Shown here in pieces: positions 50,752 to 59,505 of a DNA stretch of 64,000 nucleotides. The notes beneath the pieces are model-generated. The model was not told the origin of the DNA. It worked only from the letters and a program-made list of their open reading frames with translations, and ran no database searches. The position numbers and the translations under genes are program-made. Numbering within the stretch: position 1 is the first letter of the stretch; every line of letters starts with the position of its first letter. The stretch is from an uncultured Pseudomonadota bacterium (lineage in GTDB: Bacteria > Myxococcota_A > UBA796 > CAJQPC01), in assembly GCA_913060515.1 (NCBI GenBank), contig CAJXRZ010000021.1, forward strand, positions 1 to 64,000, in the 5' to 3' direction.

Positions 50752-52275
50752 TCAGCGCAACTTGGTGCTCAGGGTCGGTCCCCCTGAGGGCACCACGGAG
50801 CGAAGCCAGAGGCTGCTCCCGTCGCCCACCAAGCTCGCGTTGGCCTGTGGCTTGGCCTTGAGGGCCTCCTGACCCGGCTGCAGGACTGAGAGCTGCCCAT
50901 CGGGGAGGGTCATCAGCACAGCGTAGTCGTCGTAGCCCAGCGGAAGCACGTCGCTGATGCGCCCCTCGCCAGTCGTGATGGATGCCACGGTGCCCAGCGG
51001 GGTACCGTCCAGAGCAAACCACTGGCCGCTTGCTTTGCCCTCTGGCTCCTCCAAGAGCACGAAGAGTGCCAGTCCACCTGGACGGCCTTCGCTGGCTTCT
51101 AGGACGGCGTAGCGGGAGGCGAGGGGCTGCTTTCCGTCTTCGGCTTTGACCAAGCGCTTGCCGGCACCGGGAAGCTCCGTGGCCGAGACGATGGTGTACT
51201 GGTCCAGGTTCCCCTGGTTTGGGAAGACCAAGCGCAGGTTGCCACCGGAGTCGATGCCGGTCTCAATCCACGCGGGCTGGCTCTCGTACTTGGCCAAGCT
51301 GCGGTAGGAGCGCTGGCCTCGGTCGCGCAGAGAGAGCACCATGAGCTCTCCCCCAGATCCCTTTGGGGCCGGAATCCAGATGGGCACGTGGAGTCCGCCA
51401 TCCTTGTCCGTCGCTCCTTGTCCCAGCAGTTCAACCTTTGGGTAAGGGGTCTGGATCAGTCGGCTGGAGACGGGCTGACCGGCGCCCTGGAGTCGGGCGA
51501 CCTGGACGCTCCGGTCGTCACGCTGCCAGTACACATAGCGGTCCCAGCGGGCCGAAGGCAGGGCCAAGCTCAGGATGGGGTCGGCCGCTTTCTCGGAGTG
51601 CATCAGGTAGTACTGGCCCAGGATGCGGCGCGGCTCCGTGGCGTCGGCCTGCTCCACGTAGACGTCGTAGCCTTTGGCGCTCTTCTGGGTCCAAGCTACT
51701 TGGTGGCCGGTTCGCTCGATGCCCAGTGGCTCGTAGTGAACGACCCCGGCTGTGGCCCGGACGGGCTCCACCACGAAGCTGTGGCTGGCCAACTTGACGG
51801 TCCCTGCCGGGTCTTCCACCCGGAGATTCAGGGTGTAGCTGCCGGCCTTGAGGGCGGCGGACTGGGGAACGTCCATCAGCACTTGCTTGCGCGAACGACT
51901 GGGGAGACTCCAGCTCTGACCGGGATCCTTGGCTGGCGCCGTGTTGTGGTAGGTCGCCTTCTTGCCCTTGGAGTCCAGGATCTCGAAGTAGACCAGCCAC
52001 GGCCGCAAGGACAGGTCTGGGAAGCTCTGGGTCTGCTTGCCTGGGTTCTCCACCGTCAGGCGCACCAACATGGGCTGGCCGGCCAGATAGGCCGGGCGCA
52101 GGTCGGCGCTCAGTGTGGGCTTGGCAGCGGGGGCCTGCGCCTCATCACCAAGGGCAGGTGGGGTCTCAGCCGCGGGTGCCTCAGGGGCCGCTTCGGCCTT
52201 GGGCGGAGCGTCCTGGGCGAGGGCCAGGCTTGAGAGCGTGCAGCTGGTCGAAAGCAACGCGAGGATCAGGGTCAT
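50752..52275 (-). CDS. Secreted protein of unknown function
   Basis: A 507-residue protein from ATG 52275 (MTLILALLSTSCTLSSLALAQD). The signal may be cleaved after LALAQ, or lipidated at the STSC cysteine. An Ala/Pro-rich linker (PPKAEAAPEAPAAETPPAL) precedes an Ig-like domain (LVRLTVENPGKQTQSFPDLSLRP, GSYTLNLRVEDPAGTVKL). The rest has repeated strands compatible with a beta-propeller (SARWDRYVYWQRDDRSVQVARL, GLHVPIWIPAPKGSGGELMVLS). No catalytic motif. It lies 44 bases after the nucleotidyltransferase start region on the same strand; it converges on the receptor operon. Confidence 0.66.
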   Translation of the reverse strand: MTLILALLSTSCTLSSLALAQDAPPKAEAAPEAPAAETPPALGDEAQAPAAKPTLSADLRPAYLAGQPMLVRLTVENPGKQTQSFPDLSLRPWLVYFEILDSKGKKATYHNTAPAKDPGQSWSLPSRSRKQVLMDVPQSAALKAGSYTLNLRVEDPAGTVKLASHSFVVEPVRATAGVVHYEPLGIERTGHQVAWTQKSAKGYDVYVEQADATEPRRILGQYYLMHSEKAADPILSLALPSARWDRYVYWQRDDRSVQVARLQGAGQPVSSRLIQTPYPKVELLGQGATDKDGGLHVPIWIPAPKGSGGELMVLSLRDRGQRSYRSLAKYESQPAWIETGIDSGGNLRLVFPNQGNLDQYTIVSATELPGAGKRLVKAEDGKQPLASRYAVLEASEGRPGGLALFVLLEEPEGKASGQWFALDGTPLGTVASITTGEGRISDVLPLGYDDYAVLMTLPDGQLSVLQPGQEALKAKPQANASLVGDGSSLWLRSVVPSGGPTLSTKLR

Positions 52276-52319
52276 ACCGGGGGTGTCGTCCGTGCTCGTG
52301 GGGTGGACAGCATAGTCTG

Positions 52320-53492
52320 CTAAGGGTGCCTTTGGAGCCACTGGTCGGCAAAGGCCTGTGCCTGCTGGGGTGTAGACACCTGGCCGGCCCATTGAGATTC
52401 CCGCAGGGCCTTGAGGATTTGGCCCATGGCCGGCCCAGGCTGGAGCCCCAGAGCGCCCAGTTCTGCGCCACCCAACAGGACGGGCAGGGGTCCTTCGGCG
52501 ACACCCAGGTCTTGGGCGCGCAGCAGCCCTGGCAGCGGATCCTCCCCCAGTAGAGCGTGGTGCAAGACCAAGGGCAAGAGCACGGGGAGGGTGTCCGCCA
52601 GGCGGCGCAGATCGGTGTCGGAGAGGGGCGCTTGGGCCTGCTTGAGGGACGGCAGCCAGTGCTTGAGAGGGGCCCCGCCGATCTTGTGTAGCCCCCAGCG
52701 TGCCAAGGCCTGGGCGGGCCGCTCGAGGCCCAGGAGCCAGGTTCCCCAGAGCAGGACTTCCTGGTGGGAGGGCTCGGCGAGCAGAGCCAAGTGGGGCTGC
52801 ACCTGGGACATGCGCTCCGCCGCTTTCAGGCCATCGACCCTTGGGAAGACTTGAGCGCCCAGGCCGCTGTCGTGGAGGAGGGTGAGTCCTCTTGCGGGAT
52901 CCACGGAGAGCAGGATCTTGCGCAGCTCTCCGAGTACACGCTCCGATGCCAGCTCCCCAAGCGAGGTCACCCGGATCTGCTCCAGCAGCTCGGGCGCCAG
53001 CTCCATCTGCTTTGTGCAGGCAAAACGCACGGCACGAAGAGCCCGCAGTGGGTCTTGCACCAAGCTCTGCTCGGAGACGGCGCGCAGGCGCTTGGACTGC
53101 AAGTCTGCAAGTCCTCCGGTTGGGTCCAAGGTCTCGCCGCTCAGGGGGTCGTAGTACAGAGCGTTGCAGCGCAGGTCCCGGCGCTGCACAGCCTGCTCCA
53201 GGGTCAGGCTTGGGTTGGGGGCCTGGCCATCGAAGGGCAGAGCCACGTCCAGCTCCTCCTTGCCGATGCGGAGCTTGAGCACGCCGAAGCTCTTGCCGAC
53301 GGCGTGGGCACGTCCGTGGCGCTGGAGCACGGCCAAGATCTTGTCTTGATCCAGACCAAAGACCTCAAAGTCCACATCCTTGCTCGGCAGGCCCAAGTGT
53401 AGGTCCCGCACCCAGCCGCCCACGATATAGGCACGGCCCCCGGCGTCTGCGAGGTCCTGGCACAAGGGCACGATGGCGGGGTGAAGCTTCAT
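52320..53492 (-). CDS. CCA-adding-type tRNA nucleotidyltransferase / poly(A) polymerase family protein
   Basis: A 390-residue class II nucleotidyltransferase. It carries GGWVRDLHLGLPSKDVDFEVFG (G-loop and the metal-binding DxD), the ribose/NTP motif QRRDLRCNALYYD, and DPTGGLADLQSKRLRAV with DPLRALRAVRFA, the head, neck and body motifs of CCA-adding enzymes. The C-terminal half is helical and lacks an HD phosphohydrolase motif. It maintains the CCA end of tRNAs, or another RNA 3' end; poly(A) polymerases share these motifs, so the assignment is to the family. It is divergent from the gene at 53537. Confidence 0.86.
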   Translation of the reverse strand: MKLHPAIVPLCQDLADAGGRAYIVGGWVRDLHLGLPSKDVDFEVFGLDQDKILAVLQRHGRAHAVGKSFGVLKLRIGKEELDVALPFDGQAPNPSLTLEQAVQRRDLRCNALYYDPLSGETLDPTGGLADLQSKRLRAVSEQSLVQDPLRALRAVRFACTKQMELAPELLEQIRVTSLGELASERVLGELRKILLSVDPARGLTLLHDSGLGAQVFPRVDGLKAAERMSQVQPHLALLAEPSHQEVLLWGTWLLGLERPAQALARWGLHKIGGAPLKHWLPSLKQAQAPLSDTDLRRLADTLPVLLPLVLHHALLGEDPLPGLLRAQDLGVAEGPLPVLLGGAELGALGLQPGPAMGQILKALRESQWAGQVSTPQQAQAFADQWLQRHP

Positions 53493-53536
53493 GCCCCCAG
53501 TCTATTCACCTTCGAGAGACGCGACTGCTCCTTCTG

Positions 53537-54286
53537 TTGACCAGCCTCAGCATGGCCGCTCCCCAGGTCAGGGTGCGCGCGGCCCTGTTGGTTCAAGCGC
53601 AGGACGAGCTGCCCTTGGCTGTGGTGGCCCGTACGGAGCGGGATCTGCGGGAGCTCTTGGAGGGCTCTGGGAGGTACTTGTTTGTGGACGAGATCGCTCT
53701 GCAAGCCAGGACGGGAGAGGAGGGTCCGGCGCTCTTGGCGCGCTGCGGCGAGGACGAGGTCTGCTGGGCGCAGCTTACCCATGAGCTGGCGGTGGACCAG
53801 CTGCTGGTCCTGGAGCTCAGCGGAGACTCAGCGGCGCCTCGTGCTGAGCTCTCGGTGCGCGATGCAGCTTGGCCAGAGGAGCCCCGCCGCTACCTGAGCG
53901 CACTGCCACGTGGTGGCGGGGCCCCTCTGGAGATCTTGGAGGACGCCTTCTTTGCCGATGGTTCACTGCGCGTCCAGGCGCCCGTCGGGGTGCGCATGAG
54001 CCTGGACGGGGAGTCCTTGGGCGAGGTCGGAGGCCTGTTGGAGCTGCCGATCGTAGAGGGGGGCAAGCACACCCTGGGCATGGAAGACCAGACTGGCCGC
54101 AGCCACCTCTTGGTGGTGCAGGTGGTGCCGGGGCGAGAGACGGTGGTGGACTTTGTGCCGCCGCCACCTCCGATGGTGCGCCGCCGTTGGGGCCGATGGG
54201 CGAGCGGGGGCTTGGTGCTCGCCAGCGTCACGGTCTTTGTCGTGGGCCAACAGGCGCCAGGACGGGCGGTTGAGCCCGAGCGCTAA
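53537..54286 (+). CDS. Exported protein with PEGA-like and C-terminal membrane segment; start uncertain
   Basis: About 249 residues from TTG 53537; ATG 53552 is the first ATG. Neither gives a full signal peptide, yet the codons just upstream in the same frame encode RLLLLLTSLSMAAPQV, a clear hydrophobic signal and cleavage site. A non-standard start is possible: CTG 53525 has GAGAG 6 bases before it, and ATT 53504 would add HLRETR. Residues about 130-205 (RVQAPVGVRMSLDGESLGEVGG, GGKHTLGMEDQTGRSHLLV) resemble a PEGA domain; a proline run (VPPPPPM) and a final hydrophobic helix (WASGGLVLASVTVFVVG) follow. The function is unknown. Confidence 0.62.
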   Translation: MTSLSMAAPQVRVRAALLVQAQDELPLAVVARTERDLRELLEGSGRYLFVDEIALQARTGEEGPALLARCGEDEVCWAQLTHELAVDQLLVLELSGDSAAPRAELSVRDAAWPEEPRRYLSALPRGGGAPLEILEDAFFADGSLRVQAPVGVRMSLDGESLGEVGGLLELPIVEGGKHTLGMEDQTGRSHLLVVQVVPGRETVVDFVPPPPPMVRRRWGRWASGGLVLASVTVFVVGQQAPGRAVEPER

Positions 54287-54307
54287 GCTGGGGGCTCAAG
54301 GCACCCG

Positions 54308-55816
54308 CTATGGAACGCCTACGATCATCAGGGTGACGTTGTCCTTGCCGCCGCCGTGGTGCGCTGCACGCACAAGCTCGCGTCCGCAGACCCTGGGATC
54401 GGTGTACTGGGCCATGAGCTCGCGGATGCGTTCATCCTCGACCTCGCCCCAGAGACCGTCGCTGTTCATCAGCACCCGGTCGCCGCTCTGCAGCTCGATG
54501 CGGAAGATGTCGATCTCCACATCGCGTTCGGTGCCGACGGTGCGCAGCAGGATGTTGGAGTGGGGGTGAACCCGCGCCTCCTCCGAGCTGATGCGGCCCT
54601 GCTCGACCATCTTGCCTACCAGGCTGTGGTCCTTGGAGACTTGGTGCAGCTCGCCCTGTCGGTACAGGTAGCCGCGTGAGTCGCCCACGTTGGCCATAAA
54701 GCCCAGGTTGCCCTGGACCAGGAGCGCCACCAGGGTGGTGCCCATGTCATTGCCCCGCGCCTCGGCGGTGCCCTTGACGGTGTTGTTGGCCATCTGGAAG
54801 GCTTCGTCGAGCAGGTTCTCCAGCTCGTCGGCTGGCATGTCTGGGCTCTCGGCCATGCGCTCGCGGGCCACACGGCAGATGGTCGCAGTAGCCAGCTCCG
54901 AGGCCACCTCGCCGCTGTCGTGACCGCCCATGCCGTCGGCGACGACGTACAGGAAGGTGTCGTCTGCCAGCTGAACCCAGCCCCAGTTGTCCTCGTTCAG
55001 AGAACGAGCCAGACCCACATCGGTCATCGCTGCGATGCCAGCGGGCGCTTCCAAATCTTCCACGCCATCAAAGCGCTTCTCAATTGCCCGTCCGAACTCC
55101 AAGGGGCTGGCGAAGGCACCCTCCTCGGTCATGGCGAAGAAGTCCCGCAGGTGATTGGCGTTGACCGGCGTGAACATGCGCAGCATGCGGCCCAATGGGC
55201 GCAGCTCGTGGCCGCGCTCGGCGTCTGGGACCGGGCCGTCGTAGACGCGTGCAATGTCTGGGTCAAAGAGCAGCAGTCGGTTCTCGCTGCGGCGCAAGAG
55301 CACGTTGGCGCGCGAGAGCTTGGCCAGAGTGATGCCCTTGTACTGGAGGCTGGCCAGCATGCCAGCGAAGCGTTGGCCGAGGTGGACCACGCCGCGTGCG
55401 GACAGGGGCGCGGCCTCGTCCAGCATCAAGGATTCGCCGCGGTAGCGCACCACGGAGCAGAGCACGCCGGCGTGGATGAAGCAGGCATCCGGCGAGAGCA
55501 GACCGGGGTGCTGCAGGCCCTTGTTGAAGAAGTCCATGTAGGGCTGGAAGCTGTCTTTGTGCCAGCGCACGCTCATCAGGAACTGCGTGCGGGCCTGGAA
55601 AGGCGTCTCGCAGCTCTCGCATGCATCGGCCGCCCGGGGGGTGTCCGGGTGTCCGCATTCCCAGCAGGGACGCCGCGGTTTCTCGGCCCGGTCATCGGTG
55701 ACCAGGTAGAACATCCGCCCTTCTGCCAAGCGCACAAGGGCCTCGACACGGAAGTGTTCGCCGATCGGCGTTCCACTTTGGAAGGGGGCGGGCCTAGAGC
55801 GGCCTGGAGATGCCAT
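54308..55816 (-). CDS. Zinc-ribbon / pseudokinase / PP2C-type protein phosphatase fusion
   Basis: A 502-residue cytoplasmic protein. Residues about 50-75 have CWECGHPDTP and CESC, a zinc-ribbon-like cluster. Residues about 75-260 follow the kinase plan but with a degraded catalytic loop (ITLAKLSRANVLL in place of HRDLKPxN) and DPD instead of DFG (LLLFDPDIARV), so kinase activity is unlikely. Residues about 265-500 are a complete PP2C phosphatase: VVADGMGGHDSGEVAS, GNDMGTTLVAL, VGDSRGYLYR, MNSDGLWG, GGKDNVTLM. It probably dephosphorylates Ser/Thr phosphoproteins, with the pseudokinase as substrate-binding or sensing module. It is divergent from tgt (107-base gap). Confidence 0.9.
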   Translation of the reverse strand: MASPGRSRPAPFQSGTPIGEHFRVEALVRLAEGRMFYLVTDDRAEKPRRPCWECGHPDTPRAADACESCETPFQARTQFLMSVRWHKDSFQPYMDFFNKGLQHPGLLSPDACFIHAGVLCSVVRYRGESLMLDEAAPLSARGVVHLGQRFAGMLASLQYKGITLAKLSRANVLLRRSENRLLLFDPDIARVYDGPVPDAERGHELRPLGRMLRMFTPVNANHLRDFFAMTEEGAFASPLEFGRAIEKRFDGVEDLEAPAGIAAMTDVGLARSLNEDNWGWVQLADDTFLYVVADGMGGHDSGEVASELATATICRVARERMAESPDMPADELENLLDEAFQMANNTVKGTAEARGNDMGTTLVALLVQGNLGFMANVGDSRGYLYRQGELHQVSKDHSLVGKMVEQGRISSEEARVHPHSNILLRTVGTERDVEIDIFRIELQSGDRVLMNSDGLWGEVEDERIRELMAQYTDPRVCGRELVRAAHHGGGKDNVTLMIVGVP

Positions 55817-55923
55817 GGAGGAGAAAGCCTCGGGTGGTCTGAGCTGAGCGAAGTCGAGTATACCCAGGTTCCAGATGCGCGCAGGGTAGGCCCGAGGAGG
55901 TTGCCTGCGTTAGAGCGCAGCTT

Positions 55924-57102
55924 ATGACCTGCCCAGTAGACTTTAAGATCCATGCCCAGTCCGGCCAAGCCCGTGCTGCAACCCTGACTCTCGCTCGGGG
56001 GAAGATCCAGACGCCGGTCTTCATGCCGGTGGGGACACAGGGCGCTATCCGCACTCTGTCACCGGTTCATCTGGCCCAGACCAACTCCCAGATCATTCTG
56101 GCGAACACCTACCACCTGCACCAGCGGCCCGGCGAAGACCTGGTGGCCCGTCACGGTGGCCTGCACAAGATGATGGGCGTGGAGCTTCCGATCCTGACGG
56201 ACTCCGGTGGTTTTCAGGTCTTCTCTTTGGACAAGAAGAAGGTCGAAGAGGACGGCGTGACCTTCACCTACGAGGTCGACGGTCAGCGCACCTTCCTCTC
56301 GCCCGAGACCAGCATGGACATCCAGCAGAAGCTGGGTGCAGACATCGCCATGGTCTTTGACGAGTGCTTGGCCTTTGGCACCGAACGGCTCTACGCGGAG
56401 CGATCCGTGGCGCGCACGACCCGGTGGGAGCGTCGCTCCAAGGAAGCCCACTCTCGCTCCGATCAGAGCCTCTTCGGCATCGTTCAAGGCGGCTTCTGGC
56501 CGGACCTGCGAAAGCGCTCGGCGGAAGAGATCCAAGAGATCGGTTTTGACGGCTACGCCATCGGCGGCCTGAGCGTCGGCGAGGGGCACCAGAAGATGGT
56601 GGAGGTGCTGGACTACACCACCGAGCACATGCCCAAGGACAAGCCCCGCTACTTGATGGGCGTGGGGCGCCCCATCGACCTGGTGGAGGGTGTGGCCCGC
56701 GGCATCGACATGTTCGACTGTGTGATCCAGACCCGCCACGCCCGCAGCGGCATGTTCTACACGGACCGGGGCCGCCTCCGGGTCACGGACTCTCGCTACA
56801 AGCGCGACATGTACCCGCCAGACAGCAACTGTGGCTGCTACACCTGCACCACCTTTACCCGCGGCTACCTGCACCACCTCTTCAAGGTGGGCGAGGTCTT
56901 GGGCGCCACCCTGACCACCCTGCACAACCTGTACTGGTTCGCCGGGTTCATGGACCGCATGCGTCAGTCGATCTTGGACGATGAGTTCGAGAGCTTCCGC
57001 GCCTGGGTGCACGAGGTCTACCCCGAGAAGCCCGTGGGCCAAGCCCCACAGCGGCGCAACAAGCCGGGCAACAAGCGCGGCAAGGGCAAGGGCAAGCGCT
57101 AG
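55924..57102 (+). CDS. tgt: Queuine tRNA-ribosyltransferase (tRNA-guanine transglycosylase)
   Basis: A 392-residue enzyme exchanging guanine-34 for preQ1 in tRNAs with GUN anticodons, on the path to queuosine. It shows TPVFMPVGTQGAIRTL, the catalytic DSGGFQVFSL, VQGGFWPDLRKRSA, GYAIGGLSVGE, the nucleophile region GIDMFDCVIQTRHARSG and the zinc ligands CGCYTC with RGYLHH. In many Tgt proteins the nucleophile motif reads VLPTR; here the third residue is Gln (VIQTR). The C-terminus has an extra basic tail (RRNKPGNKRGKGKGKR). A small inverted repeat (CTGCG/CGCAG) before the start is not a recognisable preQ1 riboswitch. No other queuosine gene is in the window. Confidence 0.96.
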   Translation: MTCPVDFKIHAQSGQARAATLTLARGKIQTPVFMPVGTQGAIRTLSPVHLAQTNSQIILANTYHLHQRPGEDLVARHGGLHKMMGVELPILTDSGGFQVFSLDKKKVEEDGVTFTYEVDGQRTFLSPETSMDIQQKLGADIAMVFDECLAFGTERLYAERSVARTTRWERRSKEAHSRSDQSLFGIVQGGFWPDLRKRSAEEIQEIGFDGYAIGGLSVGEGHQKMVEVLDYTTEHMPKDKPRYLMGVGRPIDLVEGVARGIDMFDCVIQTRHARSGMFYTDRGRLRVTDSRYKRDMYPPDSNCGCYTCTTFTRGYLHHLFKVGEVLGATLTTLHNLYWFAGFMDRMRQSILDDEFESFRAWVHEVYPEKPVGQAPQRRNKPGNKRGKGKGKR

Positions 57103-58190
57103 TTCAGCAGGGCGATGACGAGGGCCAGAGCACCCATGGCCAGCGCCAGTGCGACCCCGCCAAAGAGCAGCAACATGCGGCTGGACACCTCTTCGGGGAT
57201 GGGCATCATCGAGGTCAGTGTGGTCGCGTCCTTGTCCGGGCCCCGGTTGGCCTCCGAGGGCACCGGGGGCAGCAGCGCGCCCATGCGTGGGCCTTCGCAG
57301 GCTGGGACGGGATCCAGAGGCTCTTCCGCCAGGACTTCTTTGAGGGCCTGAAGGGGCTGTCCCTGCTTGTCCCCGAAGCGCTCAGGGTCCAGGGCGCTGC
57401 GCGGCGGGGCCAGCAGGCGGGCCAAGAGCGCGCCGCGTCCTGGGACTTCACGCAGGTCCTTCTCCGGCAGCGTGCCCTCGACTGCGGCGGTGTGTGCACC
57501 GGATCGGGAGCGCCCAGTGGACCAAAAGTCCAAGAGACCGCCGCTGCTGGAGCGATCCGGCCCCAAATCCAAGCTCACTTCGTCAAATCCGGTGGACTGC
57601 CAGGGCAGAGGGTCACCCAAGGGCCCGGGGGTCCACTCTTTGGCCAGCTCGGCCAAGCGGGTGCTGTCGGCGGCGGGGTACTCGGTGGCCAGCCAGTCGA
57701 ACAAGGCCTGGCCCAGGCTGTTCTGCCTGGAGAGCTTGGGCCGAGGGTGTCCAACAGGCCAGGTCTCGCGCAACAGGCGGGTCAGGGCTTGCAGATCCCG
57801 GTCCTTGGAGCCGGCCTGAAAGCGGCCTGCCCCCATCAGCACCGGCTTTCCGTCCGGCCCGACGACGACTTGGTTGGCCTCCAGGGCGCCGTGGTGAAGG
57901 CCGGTCTGGTGGAGGGCCTGCAGGGCGTTGTCGACCTCGATGAGCACCAGGGCCAGGTCGGCGGCGTGGAGCTTGGGGGCGAGCTGGTCCAGGGCGGGGC
58001 CCATGGGTCGGGACTCCAGCCAGGCCGGCAGACCGTCGAGCAAGCCGCGGTCCAATACGTCGGTCAGGCCCGGGTGCTCCGGTCGTCTGGGAGGGGGCGC
58101 GCCGGTCCAGAGGATGACCAAGCCGCCCTCTGCCGCTTGGGCCAGGGTGTGTGGCCCAGGGTCGCTCAGGGCCAGCAGCTCGCCGCTCAT
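57099..58190 (-). CDS. Membrane-anchored pseudokinase-like protein
   Basis: A 363-residue protein from ATG 58190 (MSGELLALSDPGPHTLAQ). Residues about 70-160 look like a decayed protein kinase C-lobe: LHQTGLHHGALEANQVVV in place of HRDLKPxN and VLMGAGRFQAG in place of the DFG loop. A long low-complexity middle (DRSSSGGLLDFWSTGRSRSG, PVPACEGPRMGALLPPVP) leads to a single C-terminal membrane helix (MLLLFGGVALALAMGALALV). No catalytic activity is expected. It is the second such degenerate kinase within 5 kb, on the other side of tgt. It converges on tgt with a shared CTAG and is 7 bases downstream of the lipoprotein gene. Confidence 0.7.
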   Translation of the reverse strand: MSGELLALSDPGPHTLAQAAEGGLVILWTGAPPPRRPEHPGLTDVLDRGLLDGLPAWLESRPMGPALDQLAPKLHAADLALVLIEVDNALQALHQTGLHHGALEANQVVVGPDGKPVLMGAGRFQAGSKDRDLQALTRLLRETWPVGHPRPKLSRQNSLGQALFDWLATEYPAADSTRLAELAKEWTPGPLGDPLPWQSTGFDEVSLDLGPDRSSSGGLLDFWSTGRSRSGAHTAAVEGTLPEKDLREVPGRGALLARLLAPPRSALDPERFGDKQGQPLQALKEVLAEEPLDPVPACEGPRMGALLPPVPSEANRGPDKDATTLTSMMPIPEEVSSRMLLLFGGVALALAMGALALVIALLN

Positions 58191-58197
58191 GGGGCCC

Positions 58198-58779
58198 TCA
58201 CAGGGGGCTGTCCGGCATGCTGTCGATGTCCAACTCCAGATCGGCGTCCCGGGCAAAGGGGGCGGTCTCCGGCGCCGGGTCTCCCATTAGGTGGAAGGAG
58301 TCCAGGATCTGACCCCAGTCGGCCACCAGGCCGGGATCGGCCTCGGGCAGGGTGTGCAGGCTGAGGATGGCCAGGTGCTCGGAGCCGCGCAGCACGACGG
58401 TGCTCTGCATGCGCTCGTGGGGGCCGTGTTTGCGCAGGGTGGTGATGGCCCAGGCCTCGCGGTTGTCTACTTCCAGGCGGTGGTGGCCGGTGACCGCCGC
58501 CTCGATGCCCAGGCTGCGGCCGTGGTCCACCGCGTAGCCTTCGCCGACGATGAGCAGATCCAGATGTCGGGTCTGTTTGGCCTCGCGCACGAGGTCGATG
58601 GTGACCTGTGTGCTGGGGTCCGGGCTGTTCAAGAGCAGGTGGTGGTTGCCAAAGGCGCGGCTGTTCCTGCTCACCTCCCAACCGGATGGGAGCTCCACAG
58701 AGATGCGGCCCTCCAAGCGTGGGGTCGGCGCTCCCTCCACGGGGTGCACTGCGCGCAGGCAGCCCAGCAGCAGCAGCAC
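58198..58779 (-). CDS. Lipoprotein of unknown function
   Basis: A 193-residue protein starting at GTG 58779 (MLLLLGCLRAVHP), whose first G is the last base of the previous stop (TAGTG). The body (ISVELPSGWEVSRNSRAFGNHHLLL, VTIDLVREAKQTRHLDLL, STVVLRGSEHLAILSLHT, DWGQILDSFHLMG) has the strand and helix order of small periplasmic PsbP/DUF1795-like proteins, with the final helix preceding a short acidic tail. The function is unknown. It sits in a run of three same-strand genes with the Asp-rich lipoprotein and the pseudokinase. Confidence 0.68.
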   Translation of the reverse strand: MLLLLGCLRAVHPVEGAPTPRLEGRISVELPSGWEVSRNSRAFGNHHLLLNSPDPSTQVTIDLVREAKQTRHLDLLIVGEGYAVDHGRSLGIEAAVTGHHRLEVDNREAWAITTLRKHGPHERMQSTVVLRGSEHLAILSLHTLPEADPGLVADWGQILDSFHLMGDPAPETAPFARDADLELDIDSMPDSPL

Positions 58780-59450
58780 TATTCGCCCAGCTCGATCTCG
58801 ACGCGGTGGTGCAGAATCAGGCCCGGCACATCAGGAACGGGCTCGTCTTCCCGGTGGACCACAGACGTGCCGGCTTCGGGCAGGGTCTCGGTGAATCCGT
58901 TGATGAACCACTCCGGGTCCGCCTTGTCGGCGGAGTAGGCGCTCCAGCCGGTCCAGGTCTTGCCGTCCTTGCTCAGATCGATGCTGTGGAGGGCTTGGCC
59001 GTTGTCGTCTGTCCAGACCGTGGTGTTCAAGGCCGCGTTGCAGTCCGTGTCCACCTCGGCCCAGGTGCCTGAGAAGTCGGGGCCTTGGCCGTCAGCGCTG
59101 CTCTGGCTGCCCGTTCCAGCGTAGTTCTGGGTGCAGTCCGAGAGGCCGGTGACGGGCATGGTGAACTCCCACTCCAGTCGGTAGCTGACGTTGAGGGTCT
59201 GCCACTTCTCCCCTACTGGGCTGTCGGCGTCCGAGTCTGAGTCGGTGTCGGCGTCCGCGTCTCCATCCGCATCGGTGTCGGTGTCGGTGTCGGCATCGCC
59301 GCCCTCTGCGCAGTCCGGGCTCCCCCAGCAGTCGTTGTCCCCGCAGTCAAAGTAGCCGTCTTGATCGTTGTCGGCGCCGTCGGTGCACTCACCGGGGTTG
59401 GCGCCTTCGATGTTGGCTGCGCAAGCCAGGAGCAGGGTCAGAATGGTCAT
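58779..59450 (-). CDS. Lipoprotein with Asp-rich repeat linker
   Basis: A 223-residue lipoprotein (MTILTLLLACAANIEGANPG, lipobox LLAC). Residues about 20-48 form a MopE-related Cys motif (ECTDGADNDQDGYFDCGDNDC). Residues about 50-80 are a DT/DA/DG/DS dipeptide run encoded by an imperfect 6-base DNA repeat. The C-terminal 140 residues are beta-rich (LNVSYRLEWEFTMPVTGLSDC, KTWTGWSAYSADKADPEWF). The linker probably spaces the folded domain from the membrane and may bind calcium. No enzymatic role is evident. Confidence 0.75.
   Translation of the reverse strand: MTILTLLLACAANIEGANPGECTDGADNDQDGYFDCGDNDCWGSPDCAEGGDADTDTDTDADGDADADTDSDSDADSPVGEKWQTLNVSYRLEWEFTMPVTGLSDCTQNYAGTGSQSSADGQGPDFSGTWAEVDTDCNAALNTTVWTDDNGQALHSIDLSKDGKTWTGWSAYSADKADPEWFINGFTETLPEAGTSVVHREDEPVPDVPGLILHHRVEIELGE
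59222..59300 (-). repeat. Imperfect hexanucleotide repeat encoding an Asp-Thr/Ala/Ser linker
   Basis: On the coding strand the stretch is built from GACACC, GACGCG, GATGCG and GACTCG-type hexamers, giving alternating Asp and small residues. Such a tract is prone to length change by slippage in steps of two residues without loss of frame. Confidence 0.75.
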
Positions 59451-59505
59451 GGGAGGCCTCTTGGGCTCCCAGTCTACCCGACCCTGCTCAGGACTACCGC
59501 GCTCT

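Noticed and set aside
55900-55923. preQ1 riboswitch upstream of tgt
   Set aside because: Only a 5-bp inverted repeat (CTGCG/CGCAG) is present; the A-rich tail and loop of preQ1 classes are missing.
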